Assembly: GCA_010671965.1 (NCBI GenBank)
Contig: JAAHIC010000143.1
Location: forward strand, 1-8,615
Length of the DNA: 8,615 nt
Direction: 5' to 3'
From: Leptolyngbya sp. SIO4C5
GTDB taxonomy: Bacteria; Cyanobacteriota; Cyanobacteriia; Phormidesmidales; Phormidesmidaceae
Position numbers and translations under genes: made by a program. The notes under the pieces are model-generated. The model saw only the letters and a program-made list of their open reading frames with translations. It did no database searches and was not told where the DNA came from. Positions 1-5,201 of the stretch are shown piece after piece. Numbering within the stretch: the first letter of the stretch is position 1; each line of letters begins with the position of its first letter.

Positions 1-66
1 GAAGGGTTGAACAAAATTATGGATGAACTCCTCGAAGAAGGCATCGATAAGTTTGTTCAACCCTTC
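1..66. repeat. 15-bp perfect inverted repeat inside the tal 3' end
   Basis: GAAGGGTTGAACAAA at 1-15 is the exact reverse complement of TTTGTTCAACCCTTC at 52-66, with a 36-base spacer. The left arm begins at the first base of the window, so the pairing could extend further left. Both arms are within the tal reading frame. Either the mRNA forms a strong hairpin near the tal stop codon, or the sequence folds back on itself as an end-of-contig artefact. Confidence 0.85.
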
Positions 67-120
67 GACAAGCTGATGGACTCACTGGTTACTAAAGTCA
101 AGCAGCTATCGCCTGCTTAG
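1..120 (+). CDS. tal: Transaldolase, C-terminal fragment (5' end outside window)
   Basis: An open frame enters the window at base 1 and runs 39 codons to TAG at 118-120. The visible peptide contains MDELLEEGIDKFVQPFDKLM. This resembles the end of the mycobacterial/cyanobacterial type of transaldolase, where a helix with the pattern L-E-x-E-G-[VI]-x-K-F precedes the last amphipathic helix. Transaldolase moves a dihydroxyacetone unit between sugar phosphates in the cytosolic pentose phosphate pathway. Context supports the call: a tal gene directly precedes zwf and opcA in several cyanobacteria (for example the fbp-tal-zwf-opcA cluster of Nostoc). No catalytic residue is in view, so the name rests on this short tail and on gene order. 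The first five codons lie inside a perfect inverted repeat and may not be trustworthy if the repeat is an artefact. Confidence 0.72.
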   Translation, partial: EGLNKIMDELLEEGIDKFVQPFDKLMDSLVTKVKQLSPA

Positions 121-133
121 ACTTGAACTCACG

Positions 134-193
134 AAAAGCGGGTTTGGAGAGAACTGATTATTCTTTACAGAACAGATCTCCCATCCCGTTTTT
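134..193 (+). terminator. Terminator-like hairpin between tal and zwf
   Basis: The arms at 134-150 (AAAAGCGGGTTTGGAGA) and 177-193 (TCTCCCATCCCGTTTTT) pair at 15 of 17 positions, counting one G-U wobble at 138/189. The two mismatches flank a single T-A pair between the GGAGA/TCTCC and CGGG/CCCG blocks. The loop is 26 bases, longer than in textbook terminators. A run of five T at 189-193 and another T-rich stretch at 201-207 follow the GC-rich part, as in an intrinsic terminator. It starts 13 bases after the tal stop and ends 44 bases before the zwf ATG. It could end most tal transcripts, act as a partial read-through terminator, or protect the tal 3' end. Confidence 0.5.
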
Positions 194-237
194 GCCATTG
201 TTCTTTTACCTGTGCCCTTTCCTAATTTCTCTTGTCT

Positions 238-1767
238 ATGGTCACCCTACTCGAAAATCCGCTACGCGTTGGTTTGCAACAGGATCCAATCCCCGATCCC
301 CAGATTTTGGTCATTTTTGGTGCCTCAGGCGATTTAACCCATCGCAAATTGGTACCCGCCCTCTATCAGATGCGCCGCGAGCGACGGCTGCCGCCAGAAA
401 CAACCATTGTGGGGGTTTCTCGCCGCGATTGGAGCCACGACTACTTTCGCGAGCATCTCAAGGAAGGGGTGGATGAGTTCGGTGGCGGCATTGGCAGTCA
501 AGAACTGTGGGATGACTTTGCCAAAGGGCTTTTTTATTGTCCGGGCAACATTGATCAGCCAGAAAGCTATCACAAGCTCAAGGCTTTTCTTTCAGAACTG
601 GACGAAAAACGAGGAACTCGCGGCAACCGGGTCTTTTATCTGTCCGTAGCACCGCGCTTTTTTGGCGAAGCTGCTCAGCAGCTAGGGGGCGCTGGAATGC
701 TGAACGATCCCAGTAAGCAAAGGCTAGTGATTGAAAAGCCCTTTGGTCGCGATTTATCCTCTGCCAGAGTCTTAAATCAAACCGTGCGCCAAGTCTGTGA
801 TGAAAGCCAGATTTATCGTATTGATCACTACTTAGGCAAAGAAACGGTACAGAACCTGATGGTTTTCCGTTTTGCCAACGCCATTTTTGAGCCACTGTGG
901 AACCGTCAGTTTGTCGATCATGTGCAAATCACGGTGGCGGAAACGGTGGGTTTAGAAGGACGGGCTGGCTATTACGAGACGGCGGGTGCCCTACGAGACA
1001 TGGTGCAAAACCATCTAATGCAGCTCTTTTGTCTGACGGCGATGGAAGCCCCCAACTCTCTAGACGCTGACAGCATTCGCACCGAAAAGGTCAAGGTCAT
1101 TCAGGCTACGCGCCTAGCTGACCTAAGCGAGCTAGAGCTATCTGCGGTGCGCGGCCAGTATTCTTCCGGCTGGATGAAGGGCAAGTCAGTGCCGGGCTAC
1201 CGCGACGAGGAGGGAGCTAGCCCAGAGTCTACAACGCCAACCTACGCCGCTATCAAACTCAATATCGATAACTGGCGCTGGAAGGGCGTGCCTTTCTACA
1301 TGCGTACGGGCAAGCGAATGCCCAAAAAGATCACGGAGATTTCTATTCACTTCAAGGAAGTGCCGTATCTGATGTTCCAATCCGCAGCCAAACAGATGAA
1401 CCATAACGTCCTGGCGCTGCGAATTCAGCCAGATGAAGGCATTTCTATGCGATTCGAGGTTAAAACGCCTGGTAATTCCCTGCGAACCCGCTCGGTTGAC
1501 ATGGATTTTCGCTATGATGCTGCTTTTGGTAAAGCGAATACAGACGCTTACAGCCGACTTTTGGTGGACTGTATGTTAGGCGATCAGACGCTCTTTACGC
1601 GGGGCGACGAAGTAGAAGCCTCTTGGCGAGTTTTAACGCCTCTGCTGCAGGCCTGGGATGCCCCCGCACCGGCAGAATCTATCCCCATGTATGAAGCGGG
1701 TACTTGGGAACCTGTCGAGGCTGAACTGCTGCTCAACCGCGATGGTCGTCGCTGGCGTAGGTTATAA
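238..1767 (+). CDS. zwf: Glucose-6-phosphate 1-dehydrogenase
   Basis: This 509-residue cytosolic enzyme oxidises glucose 6-phosphate to 6-phosphogluconolactone with reduction of NADP+, the entry step of the oxidative pentose phosphate pathway. The N-terminal Rossmann domain shows the coenzyme motif GASGDLT at residues 28-34. EKPFG lies at 166-170, the substrate-binding signature RIDHYLGKE at 194-202, and the likely catalytic histidine is His259 in QNHL. The C-terminal alpha/beta domain runs to the conserved-looking DGRRWRRL end, so the gene is complete and of normal length. There are four cysteines (101, 187, 265, 445); Cys187 and Cys445 fall at the positions reported for redox control of the Synechococcus PCC 7942 enzyme. 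I chose ATG 238, giving [15 protein letters not shown] as in cyanobacterial homologues, over the in-frame TTG at 232. No Shine-Dalgarno sequence precedes it; the leader is pyrimidine-rich. OpcA, encoded next, is its expected activator. Confidence 0.98.
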   Translation: MVTLLENPLRVGLQQDPIPDPQILVIFGASGDLTHRKLVPALYQMRRERRLPPETTIVGVSRRDWSHDYFREHLKEGVDEFGGGIGSQELWDDFAKGLFYCPGNIDQPESYHKLKAFLSELDEKRGTRGNRVFYLSVAPRFFGEAAQQLGGAGMLNDPSKQRLVIEKPFGRDLSSARVLNQTVRQVCDESQIYRIDHYLGKETVQNLMVFRFANAIFEPLWNRQFVDHVQITVAETVGLEGRAGYYETAGALRDMVQNHLMQLFCLTAMEAPNSLDADSIRTEKVKVIQATRLADLSELELSAVRGQYSSGWMKGKSVPGYRDEEGASPESTTPTYAAIKLNIDNWRWKGVPFYMRTGKRMPKKITEISIHFKEVPYLMFQSAAKQMNHNVLALRIQPDEGISMRFEVKTPGNSLRTRSVDMDFRYDAAFGKANTDAYSRLLVDCMLGDQTLFTRGDEVEASWRVLTPLLQAWDAPAPAESIPMYEAGTWEPVEAELLLNRDGRRWRRL

Positions 1768-1768
1768 T
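1763..1768 (+). promoter_or_regulatory. Candidate -10 box for opcA overlapping the zwf stop codon
   Basis: A perfect TATAAT covers the zwf TAA stop (1765-1767). The bases 16-18 bp upstream (around 1739-1746) do not resemble TTGACA, and there is no extended -10 TG. The evidence is therefore the hexamer and its position alone. If used, transcription would begin near 1775, just before the inverted repeat at 1778, giving opcA a leader of about 155 nucleotides. A chance match is quite possible. Confidence 0.25.
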
Positions 1769-1777
1769 CCCGAACTT

Positions 1778-1859
1778 AATGGAGAGTCGATAGCATAGAG
1801 ATAGCCTCAAATAGTTCAGCGATTCAGCTTCATAGCGGATAGCCCCAAATCTCTCCATT
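1778..1859 (+). promoter_or_regulatory. Structured zwf-opcA spacer: inverted repeat enclosing direct repeats
   Basis: AATGGAGAG (1778-1786) is perfectly complementary to CTCTCCATT (1851-1859), with 64 bases between. Inside is a 13-bp direct repeat with one difference, GATAGCCTCAAAT (1800-1812) and GATAGCCCCAAAT (1838-1850), and a short repeat of TTCAGC (1815-1820, 1823-1828). GAGAT at 1798-1802 could alternatively pair with ATCTC at 1849-1853, which overlaps the right arm, so two exclusive folds are possible. No known riboswitch was recognised. The repeats are directly visible; any regulatory role for opcA is inference. Confidence 0.45.
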
Positions 1860-1929
1860 GCCTTGCTTTGATTTGTCCTTCACAACTTCCCCAAAGCCTA
1901 ACCTTACGATCCCTTACTCTATAGACTCT

Positions 1930-3261
1930 ATGACTACTACTCCCCTGGTTGCGCTGCAAAATCCCAAAGACATTTCTGTTGACGAGATTGAGGCCGAGCT
2001 GCGCCAAATTTGGCACAGTCAGGACTCAGGTAAGTCTGCTCCTGTGGTAACCCGGGCAACGACCTTCAGCATGGTAGTTTATGAACCGGAAGAATTTCAG
2101 CAGCTACTTGCGGCTTTAGGGTTCTATCAGGGGCCTATTGATGGTATTCATGGCCCTCTGACGAAGGAAGCTGTCAGAGAGGCGCAAACCGTTTACAAGC
2201 TATGGGTGACGGGGCGCGTCGGTCCGCACACGCTGCAGCGGCTGCGAGACGAGTACAAAGCGCTGCCAGCCGAGAAGCAGAGTATTTCTAATGAAGATCG
2301 GCGCGGATTTACCCTCAGTGATGCGATCGCCGCCCACAATCCCTGCCGCGTCATTACCCTTTCTCCCGTTCTGGGCGAGGACACTGGCGTCACTGCTCAG
2401 GTATCAGCCTACTGTCCGGTGCAAAAAAGCAGCGGTAGCAATTTGGTTTGCTCGGAATACATCACCTTACAGGGCACCAAGGCAGCTCTAGAGCGCGTCG
2501 GCAATTTGGTTTCTTCCCTAATGATTGCTGATTTGCCCAAGTTTGTTTGGTGGAAGGCAACTCCCAATCCAGAACAGGCTCTGTTCAACCAGCTAGCAGC
2601 AACCTGTAACTGTATCGTGGTGGATTCTAGCTATTTTAGCGATGCTGAGTCTGAACTGCTGAAGATGCAGGAGCTAACTGAAAAAGGAACCTACATTGCC
2701 GATCTCAACTGGCACCGGCTTTCTCCCTGGCAAGAGCTGACCGCTGCCGCCTTTGATCCGCCGGAACGGCGAGCCAACCTGCTGGAAATTGACAATATCA
2801 GCATTGATTATGAAAAAGGTAATGCGGCTCAGGCGCTGATGTTTTTAGGCTGGTTTGCTAGCCGCTTAGAGTGGAAACCCAGCGAGTTTGTCGAGGAAGG
2901 CGGCGACTACGACATCAAGAAGGTCTATTTCACGGGAGCCAATAATAGAAAAATCGAAGCCGAGCTAGCGGCGATTCCCACTGCCGACTGGGGAGAAGTC
3001 ACCGGCGACTTGACCGGGCTACGGCTGACCTCAAGCAATTTGGCCGCGGACTGCTGCACCATCCTTTGCTCAGAGACAACGGGCTGTATGCGTATGGAGG
3101 CAGGCGGCAGCGCTCAGTCCTGCCGGATTGAGCAGGTGACGGCGCTTTCAGATCAAAAGGCGGAATTTATTCTGGGGCAGCAGCTACAGCGTTGGGGGCA
3201 GGATGTTCTCTACGAAGAGAGCTTGGCCATGACTACCCGCATCTTGAAGCTGAAAAAGTAG
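1930..3261 (+). CDS. opcA: OpcA, allosteric assembly/activation factor of glucose-6-phosphate dehydrogenase
   Basis: OpcA binds Zwf and raises its activity; it is needed for oxidative pentose phosphate flux and nitrogen fixation in cyanobacteria. The 443-residue product opens with MTTTPLVALQNPKDIS and an acidic helix (about 17-30). Residues 56-105 look like a PG_binding_1-type helical fold (LLAALGFYQGPIDGIHGP). The long OpcA/G6PD-assembly domain follows, with PKFVWWKATP near 203-212 and WHRLSPWQ at 261-268. There are ten cysteines, five of them within 375-398. Cys380 and Cys386 have the same spacing as the Cys393-Cys399 pair I recall for thioredoxin control of Anabaena OpcA; the equivalence is inferred. 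The frame is open upstream to 1858, but ATG 1930 gives the family N-terminus and is preferred. No Shine-Dalgarno sequence is seen. It follows zwf by 162 bp on the same strand. Confidence 0.96.
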   Translation: MTTTPLVALQNPKDISVDEIEAELRQIWHSQDSGKSAPVVTRATTFSMVVYEPEEFQQLLAALGFYQGPIDGIHGPLTKEAVREAQTVYKLWVTGRVGPHTLQRLRDEYKALPAEKQSISNEDRRGFTLSDAIAAHNPCRVITLSPVLGEDTGVTAQVSAYCPVQKSSGSNLVCSEYITLQGTKAALERVGNLVSSLMIADLPKFVWWKATPNPEQALFNQLAATCNCIVVDSSYFSDAESELLKMQELTEKGTYIADLNWHRLSPWQELTAAAFDPPERRANLLEIDNISIDYEKGNAAQALMFLGWFASRLEWKPSEFVEEGGDYDIKKVYFTGANNRKIEAELAAIPTADWGEVTGDLTGLRLTSSNLAADCCTILCSETTGCMRMEAGGSAQSCRIEQVTALSDQKAEFILGQQLQRWGQDVLYEESLAMTTRILKLKK

Positions 3262-3297
3262 CGTTCCGATCTTTTTGTTCCTTTTGGACTCACCTGC

Positions 3298-3504
3298 ATG
3301 AAAGTTCAGTATGACTCAGATGCTGACATTGTCCGCATCGTTTTTCAGGATGTCTTTGTTGAAGAAACGGCTGAAGAAGTTCCTGGCATTGTGATGGAGT
3401 TCGATCAAGACGGCATTATTGTTGGCATTGAGATTCTCAAAGCTTCGCAGCGAATTGAAAACCCACACAGCATTGAGTATGCCTGCTTAAAGTCTTCTCA
3501 ATAG
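3298..3504 (+). CDS. DUF2283 family small protein
   Basis: This is a 68-residue protein of unknown function. It starts MKVQYDSDADIVRI and has the pattern V-x-E-x-x-E-E-V-P-G-I-V-M-E-F-D at about 20-40, followed by GIIVGIEILKAS at about 39-50. That arrangement, a small mostly beta protein with a central aspartate-glycine turn before IVGIEIL, is typical of DUF2283 (Pfam PF10049), whose members are usually 60-80 residues. There is no signal peptide, membrane segment or cysteine cluster (one Cys near the C-terminus). The ATG lies 36 bp after the opcA stop with no terminator between, so co-transcription with opcA is likely. The leader has no Shine-Dalgarno sequence. DUF2283 genes are sometimes found beside toxin-like small genes, but no partner is visible here, so I infer no toxin-antitoxin role. 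Confidence 0.8.
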   Translation: MKVQYDSDADIVRIVFQDVFVEETAEEVPGIVMEFDQDGIIVGIEILKASQRIENPHSIEYACLKSSQ

Positions 3505-3522
3505 CTCTAGGTAGGATTTGCC

Positions 3523-3556
3523 GCACCAAAGAAAAGGAGCAGGTTCACCTGCTCCT
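3523..3556 (-). terminator. Intrinsic terminator of sigC
   Basis: AGGAGCAGGT (3535-3544) and ACCTGCTCCT (3547-3556) form a perfect GC-rich stem; a realistic fold is 9 bp closing a four-base TTCA loop. On the minus strand the stem is followed by TTTTCTTTGG, a proper U-tract, 40 bases beyond the sigC stop. On the plus strand no T-run follows (TAAGTTGG), so it would at most weakly stop transcription arriving from opcA and the DUF2283 gene. It is nevertheless the only terminator-like element in the convergent gap. Confidence 0.85.
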
Positions 3557-3595
3557 AAGTTGGCTATCCGACTGGGTTGAGAGAGGAGAAAACTG

Positions 3596-4861
3596 TTAGC
3601 TAAGGGCCTCTAGGTAATCGCGAATGCGGTTACGTCGCTTGGGCTGGCGCAGCTTTTGTAAGGCTTTAGATTCAATTTGGCGGACTCGCTCCCGCGAAAG
3701 CTCTAGAGCGCGGCCAATTTCAGCAAGAGAATAGGGAGTACCATCCCCAAGGCCAAACCGCATTTGGATCACTTCGCGCTCGCGGGTGGTCAAGTCGGAG
3801 AGGAGCTGCTGCAGATCGCGGCGGAGGGCTTCCCGCATCAGACTCTCTTCTGGCGAAATGCTGTCGGTTTCTAGCAAATCGCCTAGCTCTGTGTCTCGTT
3901 CCTTACCGACTTTGGTTTCCAGGGAAACAGAACGCGGCACCCGCAGCAGCACTTCCCGCACCTGCGGCGGCGTCATCTCTAGCTCTTTGGCGATGTCCTC
4001 AACGGTTGGCGTACGTCCTTGATCTTGGGAGAGCTTACGCTGGGCTTTCTTAATTTTGTTGAGCTTTTCGGTGATATGAACTGGCAGACGAATCGTCCGA
4101 CTCTGAGTCGCGATCGCCCGCGTGATCCCCTGACGAATCCACCAGTAGGCATAGGTGCTGAAGCGATAGCCCTTGGTGGGATCAAACTTCTCCACGGCTC
4201 GCTCTAGTCCTAAAGTCCCTTCCTGGATTAGATCCAGCAGCTCTAAACCCCGATTTTGATACTTCTTGGCGACCGAAACGACTAGGCGCAGATTGGCCTT
4301 GATCATATGCTCTTTGGCTCGAATGCCCTCAGCGATTGCCTGATCCAGCTCCTTAGTATTGACCTCTACCAGCGCTGCCCACTCCTTTTTGCCCTGAGAG
4401 AGTAGCGGCTTTAAGTCTGCTGCTGACATTTCTGCTTCTCTCGCCCACCGCTCTAGAGAGGGGCGATGGCTAAGATGAGAGGTGAGGCGATCGCGGATTT
4501 CTATCAGCTCTACATAGGTTTTGAGCAAACCGCCTCGCTCCTCAGCCGCCTGATTGAGTAACTCAAGCAGTTGCATATAGCGCTGCACAAACTGAGCTTC
4601 TGAGACTTCTTCGTCCCGGCGTAGCAGTCTAACTCGGCCAATTTCTTGGAGGTATAAACGAACTAAATCTGTTGTGCGACGAGTACCTGCTTTGCTAGCA
4701 GCCAATTCCTCGGCAACCTGATTCAGTTCAGCATCATCGAAACTGTCGAAGGAAAGATCTTCAGCAGTATCCTCAGGATCGGCTTTTTCTAAGTCAACAG
4801 CAGAGGGATCTTGGTTAATATCTAAACGCTCTGTGTCTTGAAAATAAGAGGTAGCTATCAT
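3596..4861 (-). CDS. sigC: RNA polymerase sigma factor, group 2, SigC-type
   Basis: A sigma-70 family subunit that directs RNA polymerase to promoters. From ATG 4861 it has 421 residues: an acidic N-terminus (about 14-56), region 1.2 (TTDLVRLYLQEIGRV, 63-77), a family-specific insert (about 85-180), region 2 (181-260) with DLIQEGTLGLERAV at 210-223 and -10-reading helix YWWIRQGITRAIA (239-251), region 3, and region 4 ending in the helix-turn-helix YSLAEIGRALELSRERVRQI (377-396). The long group 1 acidic region 1.1 is absent. The RRTTDLVRLYLQEIGRV start, the RQGITRAIATQSRTIRLP stretch and the IRDYLEALS end match cyanobacterial SigC, which takes part in stationary-phase, heat, carbon or nitrogen acclimation depending on species. 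The frame extends to a TTG at 4897 without further ATG codons; ATG 4861 is preferred by family length. No close Shine-Dalgarno is seen (GGAG lies about 18 bases upstream). Confidence 0.88.
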   Translation of the reverse strand: MIATSYFQDTERLDINQDPSAVDLEKADPEDTAEDLSFDSFDDAELNQVAEELAASKAGTRRTTDLVRLYLQEIGRVRLLRRDEEVSEAQFVQRYMQLLELLNQAAEERGGLLKTYVELIEIRDRLTSHLSHRPSLERWAREAEMSAADLKPLLSQGKKEWAALVEVNTKELDQAIAEGIRAKEHMIKANLRLVVSVAKKYQNRGLELLDLIQEGTLGLERAVEKFDPTKGYRFSTYAYWWIRQGITRAIATQSRTIRLPVHITEKLNKIKKAQRKLSQDQGRTPTVEDIAKELEMTPPQVREVLLRVPRSVSLETKVGKERDTELGDLLETDSISPEESLMREALRRDLQQLLSDLTTREREVIQMRFGLGDGTPYSLAEIGRALELSRERVRQIESKALQKLRQPKRRNRIRDYLEALS

Positions 4862-5201
4862 AGCGACTGCTTTCAGTTGCTCCAGTTTGGCGAACAAAGG
4901 TCTAGCGAGGCTAGGCTCACGGTTAGAGTGCCCACGTATTTATTAGACTAGCGATCAAACGGCTAAAGTTCCGCTTGCAGTCGTAGCCTAAACAATTAAT
5001 AGGGAAGAAGCCGAGAATAGATAAAGAGTCAATAAAGCGATATCCCTAATCTGCATAAGGCCGTTAATGAGCCATTTTTCGGGTAGCCTCATTGACTACC
5101 CCGAAAAAGCGACTCGCAGCTTGAGCAGAGCAATTGTTTGCTGTAGACCTAATCAAGTGCTACAGGCAGTACCCGCAAAATTCCGGAGAAACTATATTTA
5201 T
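4862..5201. other. 340-bp gap between the Snf2 gene and sigC
   Basis: No convincing gene is present; the short plus-strand frames here have no family resemblance and run into the Snf2 gene. The part next to sigC should hold its promoter. The best minus-strand -10 I can see is TAATAA (4945-4940), but its -35 partner at 16-17 bp spacing (around 4968-4962) is poor. TTGACT (about 5035-5030) has no matching -10 at 16-18 bp. I therefore assign no promoter. The hairpin at 5075-5108 is listed separately. Cyanobacterial group 2 sigma genes often rely on activators or other sigma factors, which would fit weak boxes. Confidence 0.6.
5066..5108. repeat. Bulged 12-bp hairpin with possible pseudoknot
   Basis: TTTTTCGGGTAG (5075-5086) pairs with CTACCCCGAAAAA (5096-5108) over 12 bp, with one extra C bulged in the right arm and a nine-base loop (5087-5095). 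The loop contains CTCATT (5088-5093), the exact complement of AATGAG at 5066-5071. Read on the minus strand this is an H-type pseudoknot arrangement: a stem whose loop pairs with sequence just downstream. Neither strand has a T-run after the stem, so it is not a standard intrinsic terminator. On the minus strand it lies about 95 bases after the Snf2 stop and about 205 bases before the sigC ATG. Confidence 0.6.

Noticed and set aside
232..237. TTG start for zwf two codons upstream of the ATG
   Set aside because: ATG 238 gives the [15 protein letters not shown] start expected of cyanobacterial Zwf, and no ribosome site favours TTG.
121..237. NtcA site (GTA-N8-TAC) or sigma-70 promoter before zwf
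   Set aside because: There is no GTA in the gap, and no TTGACA/TATAAT pair at 16-18 bp spacing could be found.
123..476. 117-codon plus-strand frame across the tal-zwf gap
   Set aside because: It overlaps zwf in another frame and its product (arginine- and proline-rich) has no family resemblance; zwf is certain.
1858..1929. Upstream extension of opcA by 24 residues
   Set aside because: The extension needs a TTG start inside the inverted-repeat arm and encodes low-complexity sequence unlike OpcA. ATG 1930 fits the family N-terminus.
3253..3276. AAAAAG/CTTTTT inverted repeat at the end of opcA, as a terminator
   Set aside because: The stem is only six A-T-rich pairs without a GC core, so it would not be stable. 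The DUF2283 gene follows at once.
4862..4897. TTG start for sigC adding 12 residues
   Set aside because: There is no Shine-Dalgarno or family support. ATG 4861 gives a length near other SigC proteins.
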